From the IMG/VR virus record IMGVR_UViG_3300030451_002095, positions 1 through 61,128 of that record: 61,128 bases of DNA; one strand, 5' to 3'. The DNA comes from a virus. The notes below the pieces were generated by a model, which did no database searches, was not told the origin of the DNA, and saw only the letters and a program-made list of their open reading frames with translations. A program made the position numbers and the translations under genes. Shown in pieces: positions 37,010-45,275 of the stretch (position 1 is the first letter of the stretch; the number at the start of each line of letters is the position of its first letter).

Positions 37010-37248
37010 TGGCTGGGGCTTTAAAAAAATGGAGAGATGAGAAATGGGTTCGTATAGGAACTGACGGATCTATATTGGGTGCTTGTGGAACAAGTAAGGC
37101 CAAAAAAAACCCAGCAAGATGTCTGCCATTATCTAAAGCTAAATCATTAAGTAAAGCGGAAAGAGCCGCGACAGCTAAAAAGAAAAAAAGATCAGGTGGT
37201 AGAAAACAATTTGTAATGAATACTAAAAAAGCAAAAGTAAAAACTTAA
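37009..37248 (+). CDS. Conserved phage protein, DUF5872-like, 79 aa
   Basis: Pattern 'KKWRDEKWVRIGTDGSILG', 'CGTSKAKKNPARCLP', 'SKAERAATAKKKK' is familiar from small phage proteins near virion genes and resembles DUF5872. Basic, possible zinc site from its Cys. Function unknown. Confidence 0.6.
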   Translation: MAGALKKWRDEKWVRIGTDGSILGACGTSKAKKNPARCLPLSKAKSLSKAERAATAKKKKRSGGRKQFVMNTKKAKVKT

Positions 37249-37259
37249 AACACATAATT

Positions 37260-37415
37260 ATGCCAACTGTTAAAACAAAAGGAAAAAAGAGGGTGTTCCC
37301 TTACAACGCAGTAGGGAAGGCTCAAGCAGACTCTTATGCTAAAATGCACAAGGGTAAAAAGAAAAATAATCCAGGATATGGAATGGAAAGAAAAACTAAA
37401 TCTTCAGGATACTAA
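37260..37415 (+). CDS. Paralogue of the 32748 protein N-terminus, 51 aa
   Basis: MPTVKTKGKKRVFPYNAVGK, then AQADSYAKMHKGKKKNNPG, matching the first 40 residues of the 117-aa protein 4.5 kb upstream. A family duplication in the same phage. Ends in a TAATG overlap. Function unknown. Confidence 0.65.
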   Translation: MPTVKTKGKKRVFPYNAVGKAQADSYAKMHKGKKKNNPGYGMERKTKSSGY

Positions 37416-37708
37416 TGGCTGTCAGTAAAAAAAATATGAAATGCAATGTGGTTCGTCCAAGCACAAGACCTGGTAAGAAAAAAATGGTTAAAGCTTGTGA
37501 AGGGGGAAAAGAAAAGATTATTCACTTTGGAGCTAAAGGATATGGTCATAATTATTCTGCCGCTGCCAGAAAATCTTTTAAAGCAAGACATAAATGCGGT
37601 ACAGCTAAATCAAAACTAACAGCGCGATACTGGTCGTGTAAAAAACTATGGGCAGGAAAAGGAGGTTCTACAAAGTCAAGCCCTAAAAATAGAAGAGGAA
37701 AATACTAA
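37415..37708 (+). CDS. Conserved basic phage protein, 97 aa
   Basis: Signature 'HFGAKGYGHNYSAAARKSFKARH', 'CGTAKSKLTARYWSCKKLWAG', ending STKSSPKNRRGKY. Widespread in environmental phages; Lys/Arg-rich with several Cys, so nucleic-acid or metal binding is possible. The start overlaps the upstream stop. Confidence 0.65.
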   Translation: MAVSKKNMKCNVVRPSTRPGKKKMVKACEGGKEKIIHFGAKGYGHNYSAAARKSFKARHKCGTAKSKLTARYWSCKKLWAGKGGSTKSSPKNRRGKY

Positions 37709-37917
37709 TGGAAGATATTTTAAAGTTAATAGACGGATACGGTTTGCCATTAATATTATTATTAGGCGCTTTATATGCTTTATATAAATTTTTTGTTTTT
37801 AGTATATATGAAGTAAAAGGACAGTTTTCAAAATATCATGAAAAAAACGCAGCAGACATGGAGGAGGTTAAAAAGAAAATAGATATTATATTAGAATACA
37901 TAAGAAAAAAATCATGA
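37708..37917 (+). CDS. Membrane protein with coiled-coil tail, holin-like, 69 aa
   Basis: One hydrophobic helix (about 10-32, YGLPLILLLGALYALYKFFVF), then a charged coiled coil (KYHEKNAADMEEVKKKIDIIL). The layout resembles BhlA-type holins or lysis accessory proteins. It overlaps the 3-TM holin-like gene by 4 bases, so three membrane proteins lie near the endolysin. Confidence 0.5.
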   Translation: MEDILKLIDGYGLPLILLLGALYALYKFFVFSIYEVKGQFSKYHEKNAADMEEVKKKIDIILEYIRKKS

Positions 37918-38306
37918 GTATATTAAATAAAATATTAGGAAAGGGCGCTTTAGATATTGCCGGAAAGGCTGCTGAAATTGCAGATAAATTTATTCAAACA
38001 AAAGAAGAAAAAGCTGCTTTCGAAATGGAAATGGAAAAAGTTGTAATTGAAGCCGAAGCTGAGATTCAAAAAAACGTAACAGAAAGATGGAAGCATGATA
38101 TGACCAGTGATTCTTGGTTAAGTAAAAATGTTAGACCAATGGTATTGATATTTTTAGTAGTATGTACTGTGTTAATGATATTTATTGACGGAGGGTCTAT
38201 TAATTTTGTAGTTGAAGAAAAGTGGACTTCTTTGTTGGAAATAGTTTTAATAACTGTGATTGGAGCTTACTTTGGAGGAAGGTCATTTGAAAAAATAAAA
38301 AAGTAA
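37914..38306 (+). CDS. Holin-like protein of the '3TM' type, 130 aa
   Basis: Basic/acidic helix at 1-60, 'WKHDMTSDSWLSKNVRPMVL', a hydrophobic segment (about 73-92), a short link and a second hydrophobic segment (about 106-124) ending GGRSFEKIKK. The 'SDSWLSKNVRP' box is characteristic of 3TM-type phage holins. Likely controls timing of host lysis. Confidence 0.65.
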   Translation: MSILNKILGKGALDIAGKAAEIADKFIQTKEEKAAFEMEMEKVVIEAEAEIQKNVTERWKHDMTSDSWLSKNVRPMVLIFLVVCTVLMIFIDGGSINFVVEEKWTSLLEIVLITVIGAYFGGRSFEKIKK

Positions 38307-38440
38307 TGGCTAAATCACCAGCATTTATATTTCGCGGAAATAAACAGAAAAAAAGACCAGGAGTTCACTCTAAATCAAAGAGTAGTAATTTAAAATCCAG
38401 CAAGAACTATCTTAAAAAATATAGAGGTCAAGGAAAATAA
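38306..38440 (+). CDS. Small conserved basic protein, 44 aa
   Basis: Pattern 'FRGNKQKKRPGVHSKSKSSN' with 'SKNYLKKYRGQGK' is typical of a widespread small phage protein. TAATG overlap with the holin-like gene. Function unknown. Confidence 0.6.
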   Translation: MAKSPAFIFRGNKQKKRPGVHSKSKSSNLKSSKNYLKKYRGQGK

Positions 38441-38461
38441 AATACATTCCATAACTTTTAT

Positions 38462-38469
38462 TATCTTTG
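38462..38469 (+). promoter_or_regulatory. Rightward TAnnTTTG promoter
   Basis: TATCTTTG, 33 bases before the ATG at 38503; starts the fibre and packaging block. Confidence 0.65.
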
Positions 38470-38502
38470 TAAAAAATTAATTATAATCTAAATTTATTAA
38501 AA

Positions 38503-38748
38503 ATGAAAAAAATTGAAACAAAAGAACTGGAAGCTTTACAAAGCTTAAACGCAGAGTTTAACAAGCTTAAAATGCAATTAGGAGATTTAGCCTTACAAAA
38601 GCATGGAGCGTGTTTAAGAGTAGAAGAGTTAAAATCAGAGTTTGCTTTGTTAGAAAAAGACCTGATGACAAAATACGGTAAGGATGCGGTAATTAACCTG
38701 GAGACAGGAGAGATAAAAGAAAAAGAAAAAGAACAAGAAAAAAAGTAA
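38503..38748 (+). CDS. Coiled-coil protein, 81 aa
   Basis: A continuous helix with heptads (KELEALQSLNAEFNKLKMQL; ALLEKDLMTKYGKDAVIN) and a Lys/Glu tail. Probably a fibre assembly or core protein. Followed directly by the first tail-fibre-like gene. Function unknown. Confidence 0.55.
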   Translation: MKKIETKELEALQSLNAEFNKLKMQLGDLALQKHGACLRVEELKSEFALLEKDLMTKYGKDAVINLETGEIKEKEKEQEKK

Positions 38749-39342
38749 ATGGCAAAAATTGAGAATAAAGTCGCGTATCCTTCAGTTAAACCACAGTCTA
38801 ACGACTATGTGGTTCTAACAGATGTTAGTGATAATAATGCAACTAAAACTTGTTTGGTTGGCGACTTATATTCTTTTTATGGATGGAGAACTTTCGATAG
38901 AACCTTAACCGCTGCCGAAGTTATATCAGCAGAAACACAACCTATTATTTTAATGGCTAATCAAGGGCCAGGCACAATGATTGTACCTGCTTTTATGGAT
39001 GCAGTGTTTAGTGTAATCAGCAACTCTTCCGTTCCACCAGTAGCTTTTAATTGTACCGGAAATGGCAAGATAGCATCTGCAAATAATACTCCTACTCAAG
39101 TTATTTGTTATGGTCTGGACGAGCAGAATATAAATCAAACTGTATTTGGTACAGGTCAAAACAAGATTTTTGGTGGAAGCGATATACTCCCTTCAGGAGG
39201 TAACACTTACGGTGTCGACATGGGAGGGTTAATAAACAGTAGCCTTGTATTTACGTTTGCAGCCGGTGAAGGACCAACGCTTGGCAACGGATCGCTAAGA
39301 ATTACTTTTAGATATAGAATATTAACAGGTTTTAATTTATAG
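38749..39342 (+). CDS. Tail-fibre-like protein A, 197 aa
   Basis: Shares its first about 40 residues in pattern (MAKIEN-x-AYP-V-P, D-LVLTDVS-NN) with the 684-aa protein at 39345, pointing to a common attachment domain. The rest is a beta-rich, Gly/Thr/Asn-rich tip of a different type. Probably a short receptor-binding or cap protein on the tail. Confidence 0.6.
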   Translation: MAKIENKVAYPSVKPQSNDYVVLTDVSDNNATKTCLVGDLYSFYGWRTFDRTLTAAEVISAETQPIILMANQGPGTMIVPAFMDAVFSVISNSSVPPVAFNCTGNGKIASANNTPTQVICYGLDEQNINQTVFGTGQNKIFGGSDILPSGGNTYGVDMGGLINSSLVFTFAAGEGPTLGNGSLRITFRYRILTGFNL

Positions 39343-39344
39343 AC

Positions 39345-41399
39345 ATGGCGAAAATTGAAAACACTCAAGCTTATCCTACGGTTGTCCCTGCAATGGACGA
39401 CCTTTTAATTGCTACTGACGTTAGTAACAATAACGAAACTGTTACATTTTTAGTTAGTTCATTAATAGGGGGCGCGGGTGTTCTTCAGGGATTACAGTCT
39501 GTTTTAGATACGGGAAATACAGCTACACAAAATATTAACCTAACAGGAGATATTACAGTAGTCGGAACAGTTTATCCTACTACTATTACTGCTCAAGCAA
39601 CAACCGGTTTAGCCGGCCAAATCTTATCATCTACAGGAACAGGTATTGAGTGGATTAATTCTCCTGCTACATCATGTTGTAGTTGGAACGATAGTTTAAC
39701 TATAGGTAATACTGCCACTACGAACGCGATTGTAGACGGTGTCAATATGACTTTTCAAAACGCAGGAGCAGGGTTATATGTTAACAGTCCTGCTATAGTA
39801 AGTATTAGCGGTGTTACTAATTTTAATAATACCGTTGTTGACATGAACAACAGTGATGTGATTTTCGGTGTTACAGGGCAAATAGAAGACAGCACAGGAT
39901 CTACTGGAACTGCCGGACAATGGTTAACTTCACAGGGTCCAGCGGGTGGAGTTGCGTGGTCGAGCTCACTACCTCCAGCTTCTTGCTGCGGGTTACAAAG
40001 TACTATTGCTTCAGGAAACACATCTACGGGACAAAATGTAACTTTAACAGGTACAGGACTATGGACTTTCGACACTAATGTTTCTATAACTTCAGCGGGT
40101 ACTAATACCTGGTCAGGCAATAACGTTTTTAGTGCCGCTGGAAATCTTAGCACTACAGCTGGTATTGCGTTAACAGGAAGTTTATATGATGGAGCCTCTA
40201 CAGGAACAGCTGGACAGGTTCTAACATCTACAGCTACTGGAGTATCTTGGGCAGCACCAAGTGCTGGTACTCAAGATTTACAATCAGTATTAGATAATGG
40301 AAACACAGCAGGAGGAGCAAATGCTAATATAACAATATCTGGATTTATAAAACCGGGACAAATTACAGATACATCAGGAGCTACTGGTGCGGCCGGACAG
40401 GTGCTTACCTCAACAGGAACAGGGTTGGCTTGGGTTACTGAGACTTGTTGTAATTTACAAGACACTTTAACTGCTGGTAATAGCGCTACTACAAGTATTG
40501 TTTTATCGGGGCCAGGTATTAGTCTTACAGCGCCTACGATAATCCCAGGATATATACAAGACTTTTCAGGAACCACGGGGGCTCCGGGAGAAGTTTTAAC
40601 AGTAAACGGAGCGGGTACAGGAATAGAGTGGGCAGCGCCAACAGGAGCGGTTACAAGTGTTTCGGCCGGACCATCAGCAGCTTCTACAGGAACACCATTA
40701 ACTATAACTCCTACAACAGGAGCGGTGGTTGTTACTTCTAATACTTATATAGGAGGAACTAATGTTGGTCACGTACCAAGCGGAGGGACAGCTTCTACTT
40801 TTTTACGAGGAGATGGAACATGGCAAACGCCTTCTGGATCTGCCACAGCACCAGAACAAACATTAATGGTTCCTTTTTATAATACTAAATGGAGCCCTGT
40901 AGCAAACACCTTTTACACTTTTCATGGCATGACTGAGGGTTCTACTGTAGGCATAATAGGGGTAAATTCTTTAGGTACCGTTGCTCCTTCAGGAGGAGGA
41001 TTCCTTATGAGCCCCGAAGACTTAATGGCGGGGCAGGTATTTGGAAATCCGCCAGGCGGAACATGTACTCTTTATAGTGAGTTTTGGAGTATTTGCTCTG
41101 TAAGATTTGAGTTCGTGACTACTGTAAATACAATTTTTAACTTCCAACTTTGGAACGCACCATTATGCCCGGCAGACCCAGAAATAGGAACATTAACACA
41201 GTTAGCGATATGTGAGTTTGGGGAAGCTGATACCACTCAGTTTAACTGTTGCGATGCAACCGTTGCAGCATCTCCTGGTAATAGGATAGGACATGGTCAG
41301 TCTATATTTGTGACACTGAATAATGGAGCGGGCACGGGTGCTGCTAATGTGAACTTTCAAGGTAGAATGTATATAAATTTACAAAAGGTTTTACCATAA
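39345..41399 (+). CDS. Tail-fibre-like protein B with repeated modules, 684 aa
   Basis: N-terminal attachment domain as in fibre A, then at least five modules of 'GTAGQVLTSTGTGLAWV' type, most followed by a 'CC-LQ-TL--GNTAT' element. This is the collagen-like/beta-helical repeat style of phage fibres. The C-terminal 190 residues form a distinct globular tip with paired Cys. Likely the main receptor-binding protein (inference). Confidence 0.7.
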   Translation: MAKIENTQAYPTVVPAMDDLLIATDVSNNNETVTFLVSSLIGGAGVLQGLQSVLDTGNTATQNINLTGDITVVGTVYPTTITAQATTGLAGQILSSTGTGIEWINSPATSCCSWNDSLTIGNTATTNAIVDGVNMTFQNAGAGLYVNSPAIVSISGVTNFNNTVVDMNNSDVIFGVTGQIEDSTGSTGTAGQWLTSQGPAGGVAWSSSLPPASCCGLQSTIASGNTSTGQNVTLTGTGLWTFDTNVSITSAGTNTWSGNNVFSAAGNLSTTAGIALTGSLYDGASTGTAGQVLTSTATGVSWAAPSAGTQDLQSVLDNGNTAGGANANITISGFIKPGQITDTSGATGAAGQVLTSTGTGLAWVTETCCNLQDTLTAGNSATTSIVLSGPGISLTAPTIIPGYIQDFSGTTGAPGEVLTVNGAGTGIEWAAPTGAVTSVSAGPSAASTGTPLTITPTTGAVVVTSNTYIGGTNVGHVPSGGTASTFLRGDGTWQTPSGSATAPEQTLMVPFYNTKWSPVANTFYTFHGMTEGSTVGIIGVNSLGTVAPSGGGFLMSPEDLMAGQVFGNPPGGTCTLYSEFWSICSVRFEFVTTVNTIFNFQLWNAPLCPADPEIGTLTQLAICEFGEADTTQFNCCDATVAASPGNRIGHGQSIFVTLNNGAGTGAANVNFQGRMYINLQKVLP

Positions 41400-41421
41400 A
41401 TTACAATTAAATAAAAATGAA

Positions 41422-41640
41422 ATGGACATTCGAAAAATATCAATTGGCGCAGACTACAAGTCTGGAGCCATGCACTATATTGTAGGACAAGACGTTTTAG
41501 GGGGTAGTCACACTATTCATTTGATTCAGGCTACAGAAGGGTCTTACAAAATTTGGATTCAAAAAGAAAATGAGGTTTATATGTGGAAAGAATTTTTAGC
41601 CACCCTGCCTATATCATTAGAATATAATATAAACTTTTAA
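41422..41640 (+). CDS. Conserved-looking phage protein, 72 aa
   Basis: MDIRKISIGADYKSGAMHYI, then VGQDVLGGSHTIHLI and a beta strand pair (YKIWIQKENEVYMWKEF). Similar small proteins occur next to terminase modules of aquatic Bacteroidota phages. Ends by overlapping the next start. Function unknown. Confidence 0.6.
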   Translation: MDIRKISIGADYKSGAMHYIVGQDVLGGSHTIHLIQATEGSYKIWIQKENEVYMWKEFLATLPISLEYNINF

Positions 41641-42203
41641 TGAGGTCTCCTTATAATTTTATAGTAACTCCTATTAACAATAGGAGATATGACAACACTA
41701 AAAATATTGATGGATTAGAATTTATAACCAGTACTTCTCAGGAGGATCATAAAACTTCTAATCGATTCGCTAAAGTAGTAGCTCTTCCTATAAATTATAA
41801 AGGAGAAATAAAAACCGGAGACACATTGCTTGTTCATCATAATGTCTTTAAGTTTTATTATGATATGTACGGAAGAGAAAAAAGTGGAAGAAGCTTTTTA
41901 AAAGATAATTTATTTTTAATAGATCCAGAACAATTTTTTTTATACAAACAAAACGGAAAGTGGAACGCTCACAGTAAGTATTGTTTTGTAAAACCTATTG
42001 AATTAGAAAAATCGTATATATACAAAGGCGGTAATGAGGAGCCTTTAATAGGGATAGTTCGTTATATAAATAAAGAGCTAAAAGAATTAGGAGTTAAAGA
42101 GGGGGATAAAATTTCTTTTACCCCAGACAGTGAATACGAGTTTAATGTGGAGGGAGAAAAATTATACAGAATGTTTACTAATAATATAACTATGGTATTA
42201 TGA
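41640..42203 (+). CDS. Beta-rich protein with GroES-like features, 187 aa
   Basis: Two halves have a similar layout: 'FAKVVALPINYKGEIKTGDTLLVHHN' (about 43-68) and 'IGIVRYINKELKELGVKEGDKISFTP' (about 137-162) with 'GEKLYRM' after it. The 'VVALP...GD-LLVHHN' spacing recalls the GroES barrel. It may be a small beta-barrel chaperone or capsid factor. Its start overlaps the upstream stop and its end overlaps the oxygenase start. Confidence 0.5.
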   Translation: MRSPYNFIVTPINNRRYDNTKNIDGLEFITSTSQEDHKTSNRFAKVVALPINYKGEIKTGDTLLVHHNVFKFYYDMYGREKSGRSFLKDNLFLIDPEQFFLYKQNGKWNAHSKYCFVKPIELEKSYIYKGGNEEPLIGIVRYINKELKELGVKEGDKISFTPDSEYEFNVEGEKLYRMFTNNITMVL

Positions 42204-42772
42204 TACATATTATAGATAATTTTGTGGACAAAGATTTATTTAAAATAGCGACAGACTATTTAAACAAAGGAGAGTTTTTAAAGCACACTGTTGGAGAAAA
42301 AAATTTTTATACACAAAGTTCTCCAGATGCTTTTACTAATTATATGATAGGTAAACTGGGAGTAATAGAGGGTCGTCCCGTAGAGAATATTTTAAGTTTT
42401 TTTAGAACCTCAACTCCTAATAAAGACACAGATTGGAGAATACATTCTGATTTAAAAATTAAAGGTCAACAACCTGATAGAGCCGCAGTTCTTTATATGT
42501 CCCCGCGTGAGCTGGAAGAGCTTCACGGAACTGCTTTTTGGGAGCATGTTATTTACGGAGCCTCATTACCTGATTCTGTAGATAATGAAGAATACGATCG
42601 AATGATTAAAATAGACGCAAACGAGTTGGATAAATGGAGATTAGTTTCTGTGGCGGGCTATGAACAGAATAGATTAATATCTTATCCTGCAAACTACTTT
42701 CATAGTAAATACCCAAATAAATCTTGGAAGGAAGGTAGAAATGTTTTTGTAATATTTTATAAATATAAATAA
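42200..42772 (+). CDS. 2-oxoglutarate/Fe(II) oxygenase-like protein
   Basis: A 190-aa double-stranded beta-helix protein. Fe ligands H82-x-D84 in 'WRIHSDLK' and H168 in 'YPANYFHSKYP'; R180 in 'EGRNVFVIFYK' would bind 2-oxoglutarate. This order and spacing match prolyl-hydroxylase-like family members that many aquatic phages carry. The substrate is unknown; it could hydroxylate a virion protein or a host component. It lies just upstream of the terminase genes with 4-base coupling to the 187-aa gene. Confidence 0.75.
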   Translation: MIHIIDNFVDKDLFKIATDYLNKGEFLKHTVGEKNFYTQSSPDAFTNYMIGKLGVIEGRPVENILSFFRTSTPNKDTDWRIHSDLKIKGQQPDRAAVLYMSPRELEELHGTAFWEHVIYGASLPDSVDNEEYDRMIKIDANELDKWRLVSVAGYEQNRLISYPANYFHSKYPNKSWKEGRNVFVIFYKYK

Positions 42773-43051
42773 ATGGAAAGTAAAGAAATTAAACTACAAA
42801 TAATAGAGGCTGGTAAAAAAGCAGTAAAACAACTAATTAAAGTTGCAAAAGAAGATATTATAAAATATGATAAGGATGATGAGTTGGCAGCGGACAGATT
42901 AAAAAATGCTGCTGCTACAAAAAAATTAGCAATATTTGATGCTTTTGAAATATTAAACAGAATAGAAAGCGAAAGAGCTTTATTAAATGGAGAGGTTGCG
43001 GATAAAAAAACTAATACATTAAAAGGATTTGCAGAATCAAGGTCAAAATAA
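42773..43051 (+). CDS. Probable terminase small subunit or TerL partner, 92 aa
   Basis: A helical protein ('GKKAVKQLIKVAKEDIIKYD', 'ADRLKNAAATKKLAIFDAFEILNRIES') directly upstream of, and overlapping by 23 bases, the large terminase gene. Position and helical character fit a small terminase subunit; no catalytic motif is expected. Assignment rests on context. Confidence 0.45.
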   Translation: MESKEIKLQIIEAGKKAVKQLIKVAKEDIIKYDKDDELAADRLKNAAATKKLAIFDAFEILNRIESERALLNGEVADKKTNTLKGFAESRSK

Positions 43052-45275
43052 GTTATACACAGAGCTAAAGGGAATTATACCTAAAGCGGTTTTGTCTAAT
43101 AAAAACAGAGCAAAAAGTTGGTTGTATGGTTATAATGAAAAATACGATATAGTTATTATTTCTAAAACAGGGGAGATAGAAAATGTTATAGATATTAATG
43201 GATTAAAAATAGCTCTTCCTAAACCTCCTAAAAATATTTACACCAGATCAAAAGAAAAAAAAGAACAATATTGGGAACCTTCTCTTTTGCCGAAAGAGTT
43301 AAGTAAAATTAAATCTATATTTCAATGGCACGAAACTCCTAATAATTTTAAATCACAATGGGTTGATTATATTGAAAAAGAGTTTGATTATAGAGAGCAA
43401 GGATTCTGGTTTATGAATAATGGAAAACCTACATACATTACCGGAACCCATTATATGTATTTACAGTGGACTAAAATAGATGTTGGACATCCTGATTTTC
43501 GAGAGGCTAATAGAATATTTTATATTTTTTGGGAAGCGTGTAAGGCGGATAAAAGAAGTTTTGGAATGTGTTATTTGAAAATCAGAAGGTCAGGTTTTTC
43601 TTTTATGAGTTCTTGCGAAGGAGTTAATCAAGCTACTATTACTAAAGACGCTCGTATAGGCATATTATCTAAAACAGGTTCTGATGCTAAAAAAATGTTT
43701 ACAGACAAAGTTGTCCCTATATCTAACAACTATCCTTTCTTTTTTAAACCTATACAAGATGGTATGGATAAACCTAAAACAGAATTAGCGTATAGAGTTC
43801 CAGCTTCTAAGATTACTAAAAAAAATATGCACAAGCTTTCTGATGAAGAGCTGGAAGGTTTAGACACTACTATAGATTGGAAAAATACAGGAGACAATAG
43901 TTATGATGGAGAAAAATTACAATTACTATTACATGATGAAAGTGGTAAATGGGAGAAGCCTGATAACATATTAAACAACTGGAGGGTAACTAAGACTTGC
44001 TTGCGATTGGGTAGTAAAATTATAGGCAAGTGTATGATGGGATCAACTTCTAACGCTTTAGACAAAGGGGGTGGTAATTTTAAAAAATTATATGAAGACT
44101 CTTTGCCTTCTGAAAGAAATGCTAACGGACAGACTAAAAGCGGTTTATATTGTTTATTTATTCCTATGGAATGGAACTTTGAAGGATATATTGATAAGTA
44201 TGGTATGCCTGTTTTAGACAACCCTGTTAAACCTATAGAAGGTATAGATGGAGAGTTTATTAGTGTAGGCGCTATAAATTATTGGGAAAACGAAGTGTCC
44301 TCTTTAAAGCAAGACCCAGATGCTTTAAATGAATTTTATAGACAGTTTCCTCGTACTGAGTCTCACGCTTTTAGGGATGAAAGTAAACAAGCTTTGTTTA
44401 ATTTAACTAAAATTTATCAGCAGATAGATTACAACGATTCTCTTATTATGGATCATCATTTAACGAGAGGTTCTTTTTCGTGGGAAAACGGAATTAAAGA
44501 TTCTAAAGTAATCTGGAACCCTAATAGAAACGGAAGGTTTTTGGTAAGCTGGACTCCGCCTAAACATTTACAAAACAATATTGTTACCGAAAGAGGAATG
44601 AAAAAACCTGGCAACGAACATATAGGTTCTTTTGGTTGTGACTCTTACGATATATCGGGAGTTGTAGTAGGAAAAGGATCTAATGGAGCGCTGCATGGTA
44701 TGACAAAATTTAACATGGAAGAAGCTCCGAGTAATGAGTTTTTTTTAGAATATATAGCCAGACCTCAGACTGCTGAAATATTTTTTGAAGAAGTTTTAAT
44801 GGCTTGTGTGTTTTATGGGATGCCTATATTGTGTGAAAATAATAAACCCAGACTTTTATATCATTTTAAAAATAGAGGATACAGAGGTTTTTCTTTGAAC
44901 AGACCAGATAAAACTTATAATAAATTATCTAAAACCGAAAGAGAGTTAGGGGGCATTCCTAATACTTCGGAAGACGTAAAACAATCCCACGCTTCCGCAA
45001 TAGAATCATACATAGAAAAACATGTGGGTATTGATTTTAATGGAGACTATAGAGACTCTGGAGACATGGGGACAATGTATTTTCAGAGAACCTTAGAGGA
45101 TTGGGCTAAGTTTGATATAAATAACAGGACTAAATTTGATGCTGCTATTAGTTCTGGACTCGCTGTTATGGCCAATCAAAAACACTTATATACACCATCT
45201 AAACAAAAATCAAAAATAAGTATTAACTTTGCAAGATATAACAATACCAGTACATTAAGCCGAATAATCCGATGA
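43029..45275 (+). CDS. terL: Terminase large subunit
   Basis: A 748-aa TerL. The ATPase half has 'GKPTYITGTHYMYLQWTKIDV', 'YLKIRRSGFSFMSSC' in the Walker A region and 'ILSKTGSDAKKMFTDKVVPI'. The nuclease half has 'GSFGCDSYDISG' and 'CENNKPRLLYHF' with acidic residues for the RNase-H fold. The wording is that of crAss-like TerL proteins. It cuts and pumps DNA into the prohead. The start is uncertain: the frame opens with TTG at 43029 and no ATG is near. It ends with a 4-base overlap to the portal gene. Confidence 0.85.
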   Translation: MQNQGQNKLYTELKGIIPKAVLSNKNRAKSWLYGYNEKYDIVIISKTGEIENVIDINGLKIALPKPPKNIYTRSKEKKEQYWEPSLLPKELSKIKSIFQWHETPNNFKSQWVDYIEKEFDYREQGFWFMNNGKPTYITGTHYMYLQWTKIDVGHPDFREANRIFYIFWEACKADKRSFGMCYLKIRRSGFSFMSSCEGVNQATITKDARIGILSKTGSDAKKMFTDKVVPISNNYPFFFKPIQDGMDKPKTELAYRVPASKITKKNMHKLSDEELEGLDTTIDWKNTGDNSYDGEKLQLLLHDESGKWEKPDNILNNWRVTKTCLRLGSKIIGKCMMGSTSNALDKGGGNFKKLYEDSLPSERNANGQTKSGLYCLFIPMEWNFEGYIDKYGMPVLDNPVKPIEGIDGEFISVGAINYWENEVSSLKQDPDALNEFYRQFPRTESHAFRDESKQALFNLTKIYQQIDYNDSLIMDHHLTRGSFSWENGIKDSKVIWNPNRNGRFLVSWTPPKHLQNNIVTERGMKKPGNEHIGSFGCDSYDISGVVVGKGSNGALHGMTKFNMEEAPSNEFFLEYIARPQTAEIFFEEVLMACVFYGMPILCENNKPRLLYHFKNRGYRGFSLNRPDKTYNKLSKTERELGGIPNTSEDVKQSHASAIESYIEKHVGIDFNGDYRDSGDMGTMYFQRTLEDWAKFDINNRTKFDAAISSGLAVMANQKHLYTPSKQKSKISINFARYNNTSTLSRIIR

